A stretch of DNA of 64,000 bases, taken from positions 868,001 to 932,000 of the forward strand of contig NZ_CP036259.1 in assembly GCF_007641255.1 (NCBI RefSeq). Reading direction: 5' to 3'. The position numbers and the translations under genes are program-made. Positions 9,305-17,563 of the stretch are shown here, in pieces (the stretch's first letter is position 1; every line of letters starts with the position of its first letter). A model generated the notes under the pieces. It worked only from the letters and a program-made list of their open reading frames with translations, was not told the origin of the DNA and did not search any database. The stretch comes from Sporomusa termitida (GTDB lineage Bacteria; Bacillota; Negativicutes; Sporomusales; Sporomusaceae).

Positions 9305-9445
9305 CTACAGTTCCATAGTTGCCGCGAGTAATAATGTGCGTGGGGCATCGATATTAATCCACTCGCCGGAAGTCCCGGCCCAATACTCTTTGTTAAAGAC
9401 GTTGATTACTGTTGCCCGGAGCGTAACCGGGGTTCCTTGTTGCCG
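9305..9445 (-). pseudogene. C-terminal fragment of a TonB-dependent receptor
   Basis: Minus-strand frame with TPVTLRATVINVFNKEYW then DAPRTLLLAATMEL and a stop. This is the last two or three strands of a FhuE/FpvA-type barrel (family pattern: V..N.F...YW...G.PRT..LSA). No upstream portion is present. It converges on the AraC gene at 8316-9299, the position where the next module's receptor should end. Confidence 0.75.
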
Positions 9446-9475
9446 GAAGGTAGAGCATGCGCCCGCGTCTGCAAA

Positions 9476-9524
9476 AACCAACATCACTGGCGGCGAACCC
9501 AGTGATGCTGGTTGGTGTTTTTTT
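9476..9524. terminator. terminator-like hairpin between receptor fragments
   Basis: 15-bp arms (9476-9490 and 9499-9513, one wobble) flank an 8-nt loop. A run of seven T follows on the plus strand and a run of A precedes the hairpin, so it could act in both directions. Confidence 0.7.
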
Positions 9525-9590
9525 ACAGCTCCATTGTGGCCGAAACCAGCAAAGTGCGTCCCTGACCAATGTGAAAGCCGCCGGAATGCC
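9523..9590 (-). pseudogene. second C-terminal fragment of a TonB-dependent receptor
   Basis: Minus-strand translation gives FHIGQGRTLLVSATMEL and a stop, the last barrel strand of another receptor paralogue. Only about 20 residues survive. Confidence 0.6.
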
Positions 9591-9704
9591 CTTGCCAGTT
9601 TTTTAGGCTATGAAAGCGCCAGCAAGTTTGCCGCCGCCTTCAAAAAAGTGCATGGCTTCACGCCCAGCCAGTTTAGAAAATCATTCGGGCTGTATAGCCG
9701 CTAG
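9588..9704 (+). pseudogene. C-terminal fragment of an AraC regulator
   Basis: The translation LASFLGYESASKFAAAFKK, then VHGFTPSQFRKSFGL and a stop, is the second helix-turn-helix and tail of the AraC paralogues here. The rest of the gene is missing. With the two receptor ends before it, this marks at least one collapsed receptor-regulator module. Confidence 0.78.
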
Positions 9705-9839
9705 CGGCAGCGGCCGCAGGGTAAGCGTCAAAGCACCCCGCCTGATCCGCCGGCCCGTCGCCGCCGTTGGTAATACACTTAGCCGCGTTTTATAATTCCT
9801 AGTGGCCGAAAGAGGACAACTGGCCAGTCAGTATAAGAA

Positions 9840-9879
9840 AAAGCCGTCACTGCTTGCCTGAGAAGTCAGTGACGGCTTT
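9840..9879 (-). terminator. terminator of the module 3 receptor
   Basis: 13-bp perfect arms (9840-9852, 9867-9879). In the minus-strand direction the hairpin is followed by a T-rich tail, just past the receptor stop at 9897. Confidence 0.85.
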
Positions 9880-9896
9880 GGTTTGGCTGCTGCCGC

Positions 9897-12077
9897 TTAC
9901 CAGCGGCAGGTGGCGGTCAAAAGGAAGGTCCGTCCCTCGCCCTGATAAGTGGTTGTGCTGTTAAAGCCGGCGATTTCATGAAAGGTATCAAATACATTGC
10001 GGATATTGAGCTTATATTGCCAGTCGCCGGTGTTGTAGCCAGCGGCGGCGTCGGCCAGCCAGACGTTATCAAGGCTGATGGTATTGCCGGTATTCTCGCG
10101 GGAGCCGATGTAGCGCACGCCAAAACCGCTGTTCCAGCCTGGCCGGTTCTGGTCGCCGGCCGTGCCCAGCCACAGGGCGGCGGTATGCTTGGCCACGCCG
10201 GCTGTGCGCTTGCCGATGTTGGCCGCCTGGGTGTCCTTGGTCACCTTATTGTTCAGTATGGTAAAGGAGGCCGTCAGCTGTAAGTCCTTAAACGCCGCCA
10301 TAGTGGCTTCCAGTTCCAGCCCTTTGGCGGCAATTTCGCCGGTCTGGATGCTGAAGTTGGTATTGACCGGATCGGGGGTCAGCACATTTTGCTGGCGAAG
10401 GTCGAACAGGGAGGCGGTAAAGCGGGCGTTTAGGTTGTGGGGCTCATAGTGGATACCCAGCTCGTATTGCCGGCCGGTGGTCGGGACAAACTGGTTGCCC
10501 AGGCGATCCTGGCCGGACTGCGGCTCAAATGATTCAGCGTAACTGAGATAAGGGGACAGTTCGCCGGTCGCGTGATAGACCAGTCCGGCCCGGCCGGTAA
10601 AGGCGGATTGATCGATCCTGGTTTTCGCCCCGGTTTGCGGATTGATGCCGTTTTGCTCATACCAGTCCTGGCGTCCGTTGAGGGTAGCCGTCCATTTTGG
10701 GCCGAAGCTGATCTGGTCCTGGGCGTAGATCCCTGTTTGTATAACCTTGCCCTGGTAGTCCGGGGCGGTGGCCGGCAGCGTCCAGGCGTGACTGTAGTTT
10801 ACATCATAAATATCGATATTCGCCATGGTGCCGCCGTAGCCGGAGCGGTTTTTCAAATTGCCATGCCGGTAGTCAATGCCGAAAATGGCATGATGGCTGA
10901 CCGCGCCGCTGGCCCATTTGCTTTCCCCGTAGGTGTCCAGCTGGTAGGAGGTGGCGGTGTCGTCATATACTTTTAGCCTGCCGTCGCGGATCACCGTCCG
11001 GCCATCGTTCGCCAGCGACCACCACAGCATGTTGTAAGCAGTGCTGGTCTTGCCATAGCGGAATTTTTGATGAAGGGAAAAGGTGTCATTGACCTGGTGA
11101 TCCAGAAAATAGCCGTAATAGTATTGCTCCCGCTGATAGCCGCTGTAGCCCGGTTCTCCCAGGAATAATCTGCCCGAATGGCCGAAAAGCGTGCTCCCCG
11201 GATGGTAAATGGAGATGTATTCATCCGAGCCGTTCAGTTTATCTTTTAAATAGTGGGCCTGCAAGGTAATATTGGTGTTGCCGGCAAGTTTCCAGGCCAG
11301 CGAGGGGGCAATAAAGCTTCGCTCGAAGCTGCTGTAGTCGTGCGGCAAATCGTGATCGCGGGTCAGGCCGGTCAGCCGGAAGGTCAGCTTATCCTGCCCT
11401 TGGACCTGACCGCCCAAATCCAGCGCCAGGCTGCGGTAATTGTCAGTGCCGCCCTGGATTTGGATTTCCCGCAGTTGTTCGGCGGTCGGGCGTTTGGTTA
11501 CAAGGTCAAACATGCCCCCTGGCGCGCTGCTGCCATAAAGAGTGGACGCGGGACCGCGCAAAACGGCCGCTTGTTCCAGGCCATATACTTCAAAATCCCA
11601 CAGCGCAAAGTTGCTGTTTACCAGTTGCAAGCCGTCAGCCCGCCTGGCGACATCAAACCCTCTGACCATGCTGCCATTCCAGCGGGAATCAGTACCGGGG
11701 GTAATGCCGGCGTTATATTCGAGCGCCTGCTTGAGGTTGACCGCACTGCGGCTATCCATTTGCCTGCGGGTGATGATGCTGATTGATTGCGGCGTATCGC
11801 TAAGCGGTGTATCAGTCTTGGTACCGGCGGTACTGCGGCTGGCAACATAACCCCGGCCGACAGTTTCTTTGCTGGCGGTAACCTCAATGCCTGCCAGGGC
11901 AAATTCGTTCCGCGGCGGCTTGCCCTCAGCCGCGGCGGGGTCGCTCTGTTCAGCGCCGGCCTGCGTTGCGGCAGCTGCCGCGGCGGCCGGAACGGCGCCT
12001 GGCCATTGCCAGAGCAGGCTGCCGCCGATTAAGGCGCAAAGCAGCCTTTGGCCGGCGGAGAATAGCGGTTTTTTCAT
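9897..12077 (-). CDS. TonB-dependent siderophore receptor (module 3)
   Basis: 726 aa. The signal peptide covers about residues 1-36 (LLCALIGGSLLWQWPGA, then an alanine run). A TonB-box-like LAGIEVTASKE lies near residue 62. The plug contains TPLSDTPQSISIITRRQM, LEQAAVLRGPASTLYGSS and GGMFDLVTKRPT; the N of the usual GGxxNxxTK motif is F-D-L here. The barrel follows and ends FLLTATCRW, again with terminal Trp. It is divergent from AraC 12664. It uses the same promoter type as its paralogues but, unlike them, has no recognisable Fur box; a MITE-like repeat occupies that interval. Ligand unknown. Confidence 0.93.
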   Translation of the reverse strand: MKKPLFSAGQRLLCALIGGSLLWQWPGAVPAAAAAAATQAGAEQSDPAAAEGKPPRNEFALAGIEVTASKETVGRGYVASRSTAGTKTDTPLSDTPQSISIITRRQMDSRSAVNLKQALEYNAGITPGTDSRWNGSMVRGFDVARRADGLQLVNSNFALWDFEVYGLEQAAVLRGPASTLYGSSAPGGMFDLVTKRPTAEQLREIQIQGGTDNYRSLALDLGGQVQGQDKLTFRLTGLTRDHDLPHDYSSFERSFIAPSLAWKLAGNTNITLQAHYLKDKLNGSDEYISIYHPGSTLFGHSGRLFLGEPGYSGYQREQYYYGYFLDHQVNDTFSLHQKFRYGKTSTAYNMLWWSLANDGRTVIRDGRLKVYDDTATSYQLDTYGESKWASGAVSHHAIFGIDYRHGNLKNRSGYGGTMANIDIYDVNYSHAWTLPATAPDYQGKVIQTGIYAQDQISFGPKWTATLNGRQDWYEQNGINPQTGAKTRIDQSAFTGRAGLVYHATGELSPYLSYAESFEPQSGQDRLGNQFVPTTGRQYELGIHYEPHNLNARFTASLFDLRQQNVLTPDPVNTNFSIQTGEIAAKGLELEATMAAFKDLQLTASFTILNNKVTKDTQAANIGKRTAGVAKHTAALWLGTAGDQNRPGWNSGFGVRYIGSRENTGNTISLDNVWLADAAAGYNTGDWQYKLNIRNVFDTFHEIAGFNSTTTYQGEGRTFLLTATCRW

Positions 12078-12176
12078 ATCATCGACTCCCTTGGTTCAGT
12101 AAGAGTAATTTTGCTGCTGGCCTGACAGCAGATTACCTGGAATGAAATGTAATAGCAGACGTCTGCTTTTGATTTA

Positions 12177-12340
12177 CCAGTACCTTGTCAGTTCTAAAAC
12201 GGTAGAATAATGGCGAGGCTATTTTGCGCAAATCAAGGCAGAGGAGGGAAGCATACCGGACGTATGCTGACTGACGACAACGAAGAGGTGCGGAAAATAG
12301 ACCGTCAGTATTCACTGGATTAGGGCTGACAAGGTACTAG
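12177..12340. repeat. 164-bp MITE-like element with terminal inverted repeats
   Basis: Outer 21-bp inverted repeats (12177-12197 and 12320-12340) share a perfect 13-bp core (AGTACCTTGTCAG) and three mismatches overall. Inside, further segments pair (around 12203-12225 with 12290-12312) and a short hairpin GCATAC/GTATGC lies in the middle, so the whole unit can fold into one long hairpin. There is no coding capacity. It lies between the promoter and the start codon of the module 3 receptor and is absent from its paralogues. Confidence 0.65.
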
Positions 12341-12388
12341 CGGCAGTCAGCCAGGCTAAGCTTAGCAGTTCAGGACTAACTTAGGCCT

Positions 12389-12418
12389 AGTATAACAGGG
12401 GGGTTTTTCGGGAGTCAA
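12389..12418 (-). promoter_or_regulatory. sigma-A-type promoter of the module 3 receptor
   Basis: Minus strand: TTGACT (12413-12418), 18 bp, TATACT (12389-12394). It lies 312 bp from the start codon, against 96-135 bp in the paralogues; the excess roughly equals the inserted repeat. Confidence 0.65.
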
Positions 12419-12459
12419 TTGAGGTCCGGCCTGTTACTTGGAGGGTCAAGACAAGCGCT

Positions 12460-12504
12460 AAGCAGGCTGTTAAATGAGAAAAATTCTCGTTTAACAGCCT
12501 GCTT
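12460..12504. repeat. 21-bp-arm inverted repeat in the AraC upstream region
   Basis: Arms 12460-12480 and 12484-12504 with a 3-nt loop and one mismatch. There is no T-tract. It lies about 160 bp before the AraC start at 12664 and could be a transcript structure, a REP-type unit or an operator. Confidence 0.55.
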
Positions 12505-12592
12505 GCAACGGTAATTTCCTGATTTAAAACAGTATTCTCGTGATATTTACCGGTATTGAAATTCTGCGGAAAACTGTTTTTTTATAATCATT

Positions 12593-12606
12593 GCATGATA
12601 TGATAA
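12593..12606 (+). promoter_or_regulatory. motif shared by AraC promoters (GCATGATATGATAA)
   Basis: Exact 14-bp match to 3191-3204, 58 bp upstream of the AraC start. Confidence 0.45.
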
Positions 12607-12663
12607 AGAAGATTAGACAAAGGGAAAAGGATAAAACCGGGATTGACGGAAAGGGGGACAAGC

Positions 12664-13632
12664 TTGGGTAACGAATATTTTACGGGCAGCGCGGAGCTGG
12701 CCGTTCAATTGGGCTGCACCCAACAGGCCGTGAATAATATTGTTGAGTATGCCCTGCCGCCGGCAGGCGGCAATAGCTGGCTGTTAGAAGCACACCCGGC
12801 GGCCGGTTTATTTGTTGCCAACGCCTACTTTATTTTGCCGGCGCCGGTTGTCCGGGAATATGCCGTGCGCCACCGGGGCGTATGGCTGTGCGCGTTGAGC
12901 AGCGGCGTTGTTTCCATTCTGGAATCCGGCAAGAAAGCCCGGCCGCTGCAAAACGGCATTCATTTGGTGCAAACGGGAAAAAAGCCGTTCAAGATTGTAT
13001 ATGGCGAGGGCAAACGCATTAGCTTTACCGGTATCTGGCTGTTTGATGATTTTGTTCAGGCCAGGCCGCCTGAACCGTCTTATTTCCTGCCTGATTATGG
13101 CGATTGGCAGTTTGCCCAGTATAATACGCCGGATATTTTGCTGCTGTTTGAGCAGCTGAAGTATGCTTTACGGATTGCCGGTGTGCCGCTGAGCTATTAC
13201 GAAAGCAAGGCCGGCGAACTGCTGGCGCTTATCCAGCGCAACAGCAGGGACGACTGGTTTTGTGAACGGCATTTGCGGCAACAGCGACGACGCCATGTCA
13301 CTTATCAGAATAAGCGGTATATGTTCCAGGTCAAAGCGGAGATTGATAAAAATATCATGGCGCCGCCGCCGGTAAGCCGGCTGGCGGTTATCGCCGGCAT
13401 GGGCGCAACCAAGCTGCGCCAGTGCTTTAAAGAGACCTTCGGCCTGACCATGGATGCCTATATGCGCCGGGAAAGGATGATGGCCGCCATGCGTCTGTTA
13501 TCCAATGACGATCTGAATATCAAAAATATTGCGGCGGCGGTCGGCTATAAAAACACCAGTCAGTTTATCGCCAGCTTTAAAAAAGTCCATGGGTTTACCC
13601 CCAACGCATTCCGGAAGCTGTTTGGCTTGTAG
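12664..13632 (+). CDS. AraC family transcriptional regulator (module 3)
   Basis: 322 aa. A TTG start at 12664 is chosen because AAAGGGGGA lies 6 bases before it and the product (GNEYFTGSAELAVQLGC) then aligns with the ATG-initiated paralogue at 16362. The effector part has GGNSWLLEAHPAAGL and GVWLCALSSGVV. The AraC domain has VSRLAVIAGMGATKLRQCF and NIKNIAAAVGYKNTSQF and ends GFTPNAFRKLFGL. It is divergent from the receptor at 9897-12077, its presumed target, and convergent with the receptor at 13722. Confidence 0.92.
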   Translation: MGNEYFTGSAELAVQLGCTQQAVNNIVEYALPPAGGNSWLLEAHPAAGLFVANAYFILPAPVVREYAVRHRGVWLCALSSGVVSILESGKKARPLQNGIHLVQTGKKPFKIVYGEGKRISFTGIWLFDDFVQARPPEPSYFLPDYGDWQFAQYNTPDILLLFEQLKYALRIAGVPLSYYESKAGELLALIQRNSRDDWFCERHLRQQRRRHVTYQNKRYMFQVKAEIDKNIMAPPPVSRLAVIAGMGATKLRQCFKETFGLTMDAYMRRERMMAAMRLLSNDDLNIKNIAAAVGYKNTSQFIASFKKVHGFTPNAFRKLFGL

Positions 13633-13721
13633 CCGCCCGGCAGCGGCAAAGCCTGCTTGAAGGGATGACCATTTGGCAGCATACATGCTCTTATCTTTGC
13701 ATGTCGTGAAGATGAGCGTGC

Positions 13722-15953
13722 TTACCAGCGGTGTGTGGCGGTCAGCCGGACCGTGCGGCCGGGGCTGACGGTTTCATAACTGCTGCCTGTCCAGGAGCCG
13801 ATGACGTATTCCTTATCAAACAGATTATGGACATTGAGCGCATAGCGCCAGCCGCCGGCGTCATAGCGCACCATGGCGTCGGTCAGGACAACGCCGCCCA
13901 TTTTAACGGTGTTGTAATAGTCCTGGCGCGAGCCGATGTAGCGCAGGCCGGCGCCGAAGCCCCAGCCTGCGGCTTGCTTATCCGCGCGCGCCGCCGGGGC
14001 GGCTGTGTCAAGCCAGAGTGAGGCACTGTGCCGCGGCACGTTTTCCGTGCGTTTGCCAAGGCGGGAGGCAATATTGCTTTTGCTTACCTCATGCTTAGGC
14101 ATGTAGGTATAGGCGGCAGTAATATTCAGATCTTTCAGAGCGGAAATATTGGCTTCCAGCTCCAGGCCCCGGGCGGCGGTCTCGCCGGTCTGAACCTGGA
14201 AGCTCTCGCTGCCGGTGTTGAGCGGGTCGGCAGTCAAAACATTTTGCTGGCGCAAGTCGAAAATAGCGGCACTGTAACGGATGCTGGCGTTGGCCGGCGC
14301 ATATTGGACCCCCAGCTCAATCTGCCGGCCGGTGGTTGGCTCAAAGGCGTTGCCATAGCGGTCTGTGCCGGCCTGTCCTTCGAAGGATTCATCATAACTG
14401 AGATAGGGGAACAGTCCGCCGCCGGCGTCGTAAACCAGCCCCAGGCGCCCGGTAAATGCGTTTTGGTCAATGCGGGTGTGCGCATCGGTTTTGATATTGC
14501 GCGTATCCTGGTCAAACCTATCGTAACGGCCGGCGGCAAGCGCCGTCCAGCGTCCCCATTTCAATTGATCCTGCAGATAAAAGCCGGTCTGCTTCATTTT
14601 GACATCCGGCGAGGTATAGGGAGATAAGGTGGTGGGGACCGTAACCTGTTGGCCGTAGTTCAGGCTGTTGAGGTTAAGATCGGGCGCCTCACCGGCAAGC
14701 CAGACATTTCTATACTCATTATTTTGATAATCAAAACCCAGTAAAGTGGTATGATCAACGGCGCCGCCGGACCATTTTGCCTGGAAATGGGTATCAATGA
14801 CATCAGAAGAGAGCTCGGTCTGCGAATAATAGGCTGTACGCTTGCCAATGCCGTCTGCTACGCTATCTAACGACAGGTATCTGAAATCCGCGGCAATGTC
14901 GGCGTGACGGGCGCTTTGGGTTACCGACCAGATAGCATTGAAGCGGTGTTCAAAAACATAACCAATTTGCTTGTCATCCCGGATAAACCGGTCATAACCG
15001 GGTTCGCCGTAAAAAAGGGTGACGGGGTAGCCGTATAGCTTGTGCCCCCTCAAATACCGGTAGGGATTGCTGTTATAGCTGCCCTTGATATCATCCTTTT
15101 GATAATGGGCCAGGATAGTCAGGCTGGTATCCTCAGCCGGTTGCCAGGTCAGGGCGGGAGCAATCATTTGGCGCTTGGCGGAGCTGTAGTCGGCCGGCAG
15201 GTCTTCAGCGGCAGTCAGGGCGGTCAGACGGAAAAGCACGCTGCCCTGTTCGTTGACAGCGCCGCCTAAATCAATGGCCGCGCTGCGCATGTCATCATTT
15301 CCGGCCTGGAGGCGGATTTCCCGTAAATCCTCGCTGGTTGGCCGCTTAGAGACCTGATTGATGGCGCCGCCGGGATTATTGGCGCCATAGAGAATGCCGG
15401 CGGGGCCGCGCAGCACCTCAATCCGCTCGAAACTATACGGATCATAGCTGGAAATAGCGAAGCCCCCGTTGGCCATGCGCAGGCCGTCGGTAAACAGCGC
15501 CTCGCTGCTCACAAACCCCCGGAGACTGCCGCGGAAAAACCGCGAATCCCGGTTATAGCTGGCGTCGCTGAAGCCTGGCGTATAGCCGAGAACGTCAAAC
15601 AGGTCGGTGACGCCGCGGGCGTCGAGCTGCGCCCGTGTAATTACACTGATGGAGCGGGCGGTTTCTGTCAGCGGCGTGTCGATTTTGGTGCCGGCCCGGC
15701 TGCGTTTGGCGACATAGCCGTTGTCGGCCGCGGCCGCTTTATTCGCCGTAACCTCAATGCCTTCCAGCTTAAATTCACGCTGACCGGCCGTTGCTTCAGC
15801 CGCTTGCTCATCGGCTGCATGGGTTGCGGGCGGTGCAGGTTCTCTTGTTTCGCCGGCTGCATAGACGAGCGCAGGCAGATGCCACAGCAAGCTGCTGCCA
15901 AGCAGGGTATAGAGCAACCGTTTTTGTACTGCCCGGGACATATTTCTTTTCAT
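13722..15953 (-). CDS. TonB-dependent siderophore receptor (module 4)
   Basis: 743 aa from ATG 15953 ([14 protein letters not shown]), chosen because the signal peptide starts there; AGAGGGAG is about 10 bases upstream. Signal peptide to about residue 33, TonB-box-like [11 protein letters not shown], plug with [26 protein letters not shown] and [12 protein letters not shown], then a long barrel ending VRLTATHRW. It is the closest relative in the window of the module 1 receptor (shared [25 protein letters not shown]-like and YDESFEGQ blocks). A strong Fur box and a TTGACG/TATACT promoter lie upstream. Divergent from AraC 16362. Confidence 0.93.
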   Translation of the reverse strand: MKRNMSRAVQKRLLYTLLGSSLLWHLPALVYAAGETREPAPPATHAADEQAAEATAGQREFKLEGIEVTANKAAAADNGYVAKRSRAGTKIDTPLTETARSISVITRAQLDARGVTDLFDVLGYTPGFSDASYNRDSRFFRGSLRGFVSSEALFTDGLRMANGGFAISSYDPYSFERIEVLRGPAGILYGANNPGGAINQVSKRPTSEDLREIRLQAGNDDMRSAAIDLGGAVNEQGSVLFRLTALTAAEDLPADYSSAKRQMIAPALTWQPAEDTSLTILAHYQKDDIKGSYNSNPYRYLRGHKLYGYPVTLFYGEPGYDRFIRDDKQIGYVFEHRFNAIWSVTQSARHADIAADFRYLSLDSVADGIGKRTAYYSQTELSSDVIDTHFQAKWSGGAVDHTTLLGFDYQNNEYRNVWLAGEAPDLNLNSLNYGQQVTVPTTLSPYTSPDVKMKQTGFYLQDQLKWGRWTALAAGRYDRFDQDTRNIKTDAHTRIDQNAFTGRLGLVYDAGGGLFPYLSYDESFEGQAGTDRYGNAFEPTTGRQIELGVQYAPANASIRYSAAIFDLRQQNVLTADPLNTGSESFQVQTGETAARGLELEANISALKDLNITAAYTYMPKHEVSKSNIASRLGKRTENVPRHSASLWLDTAAPAARADKQAAGWGFGAGLRYIGSRQDYYNTVKMGGVVLTDAMVRYDAGGWRYALNVHNLFDKEYVIGSWTGSSYETVSPGRTVRLTATHRW

Positions 15954-16008
15954 GCTTTCTTGGCTCCCTCTGCGATATAATTGGTTGTAGGATTGGCGCC
16001 ATTTGACA

Positions 16009-16030
16009 TTGATAATCATTATCGATAATG
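16009..16030 (-). promoter_or_regulatory. Fur box of the module 4 receptor
   Basis: Contains the perfect 6-1-6 palindrome GATAATCATTATC (16011-16023) followed by GATAATG, very close to the classical Fur consensus. It lies between the promoter and the start codon. Confidence 0.85.
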
Positions 16031-16087
16031 TAGCTTGGTAGAGGCGGTGGGTTAGTCTGCTAAGCCGGCTTTGCCTAACCTGGATTC

Positions 16088-16116
16088 AGTATAAAAGGTC
16101 GTTTGGGATTCGTCAA
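16088..16116 (-). promoter_or_regulatory. sigma-A-type promoter of the module 4 receptor
   Basis: Minus strand: TTGACG (16111-16116), 17 bp, TATACT (16088-16093). Confidence 0.7.
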
Positions 16117-16361
16117 TGCGGGACAGGCAGGGGTGCGATCCGGTTCAAAAATGAATAATTTACAGTTTAGTGATAACAATTCTCAGGTTTGCGGGGCTTG
16201 AACGGCGTTATTTTGGTACAGTCTATTGTAATTTTGGAATAGAATATTGCTTTGCCGCTGTTTTGTTTAGGCGCGCAACATGGTATCATAAAAGCAGGCA
16301 GGTTATTACAAGAAAAAATGTATTGGCTGGCGGAGGCGGAAGCGATGGAGAAGGTGAGACA

Positions 16362-17345
16362 ATGGGGACAGATGAATATTTTAACGGCAATGCCGGCTTA
16401 GCAGCGCAGTTTGGCTGCACAGCCAGCAGTTGGGGCAAGGGCATACGCTACGGACTGCCGCCGGAAAACGGCAACAGCTGGCTGGTGGATATCAAGCCTG
16501 TACCCGGTCTGGTTCTTACCAATGCTTATTTTACGCTGCACCAGCCGGTTGCCAGAGTGTACGAAATTGAGCAGCCCGGTCTGTGGCTGTGTTCCTTGGC
16601 CTACGGCGATATTACGCTTGGGGAGCGGGGCAAGAAAGCCAGACGGCTGGAGCGAGGCATTCATTTACTGGTTAATCAGGGGCAGCCGTTTAAAATGATC
16701 TATGGCTGTGAAGAGGATCATCGCTATACCTGTGCCTGGGTTTTCGCCGACTTTCTGGCGGGATATCTGCAGGACCGGCGTTGGACAGAACCGCTGACCA
16801 TCACGGATGCTTTGACTTGGCCAAGTCATTATTACAACAGGCCGGAAATAACACTGGCTTTCGAACAGCTCAAACTTACTATCCGGGGTGGAATGGCGCC
16901 GTGGATATACCTGGAGAGCAAAGTTATTGAAATTCTTGCTCTTATCCTGCATAGTGTAGAGCTGAAGGGCTATTCGGATCGGTATCAAAAAACAAGGCGG
17001 GTTAATTATATTACTTATCAAAATAAAAAATTTCTCTGGCAGGTTAAGGCTGAATTGGATAAGGATATCCTGAACCCGCCAACTGTTCCGCAATTGGCCA
17101 TGCTGGCCGGAATGGGCACCACCAGGCTGCGCCAGCTGTTCAAGTCCTACTACCGGATGACGATTAGTGAATATGTACGGCGGGGAAAAATGGATTATGC
17201 ACTGCGTCTCTTATCCCATGATGAGATGAGCATTCAGAATATCGGCACTCTGCTGGGGTACGAAAGCCATAGCAAATTTACGGATGCATTTAAAAAAATT
17301 CACGGTTTTACACCGCGGCACTTTAGAAAAGCACTATATCTGTGA
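16362..17345 (+). CDS. AraC family transcriptional regulator (module 4)
   Basis: 327 aa from ATG 16362 (MGTDEYFNG), preceded by GGAGAAGGTGA; the longer open frame upstream carries no family similarity. The effector part has NGNSWLVDIKPVPGL, GLWLCSLAYGDI and HLLVNQGQPFK. The AraC domain has VPQLAMLAGMGTTRLRQLF and SIQNIGTLLGYESHSKF and ends GFTPRHFRKALYL. It most resembles the module 1 regulator. Divergent from the receptor at 13722-15953, which it presumably activates when the siderophore is present. Confidence 0.92.
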   Translation: MGTDEYFNGNAGLAAQFGCTASSWGKGIRYGLPPENGNSWLVDIKPVPGLVLTNAYFTLHQPVARVYEIEQPGLWLCSLAYGDITLGERGKKARRLERGIHLLVNQGQPFKMIYGCEEDHRYTCAWVFADFLAGYLQDRRWTEPLTITDALTWPSHYYNRPEITLAFEQLKLTIRGGMAPWIYLESKVIEILALILHSVELKGYSDRYQKTRRVNYITYQNKKFLWQVKAELDKDILNPPTVPQLAMLAGMGTTRLRQLFKSYYRMTISEYVRRGKMDYALRLLSHDEMSIQNIGTLLGYESHSKFTDAFKKIHGFTPRHFRKALYL

Positions 17346-17350
17346 AGACC

Positions 17351-17371
17351 GGCAAAAAGTTTCTTTTTGCC
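17351..17371 (+). terminator. hairpin after AraC 16362-17345
   Basis: 9-bp perfect stem GGCAAAAAG/CTTTTTGCC with a 3-nt loop, 6 bp past the stop codon. The T-run lies inside the stem. A second inverted repeat (17448-17459 with 17478-17489) between the convergent genes may end transcription from both sides. Confidence 0.6.
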
Positions 17372-17563
17372 ATATAGCATATAAATGCTAGGATTAGCCG
17401 GCAAGGAAACAGCCCCGTGTAGGTGTCCGGAGGCGGTCGAAATAGAAAACGGTCAGCATACCCTGCAAAATCGGGCGATGCTGGCCGTTGTTGCTTATTT
17501 CTCTGGTTTTGCCAAGGATTTACTCTGTGGGCTATAATGGTAAAAATTTATTGCATAATTATG

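Noticed and set aside
12078-12176. A Fur box for the module 3 receptor
   Set aside because: Only scattered AATGAAAT-like stretches occur; no 6-1-6 palindrome comparable to the other three receptor promoters.
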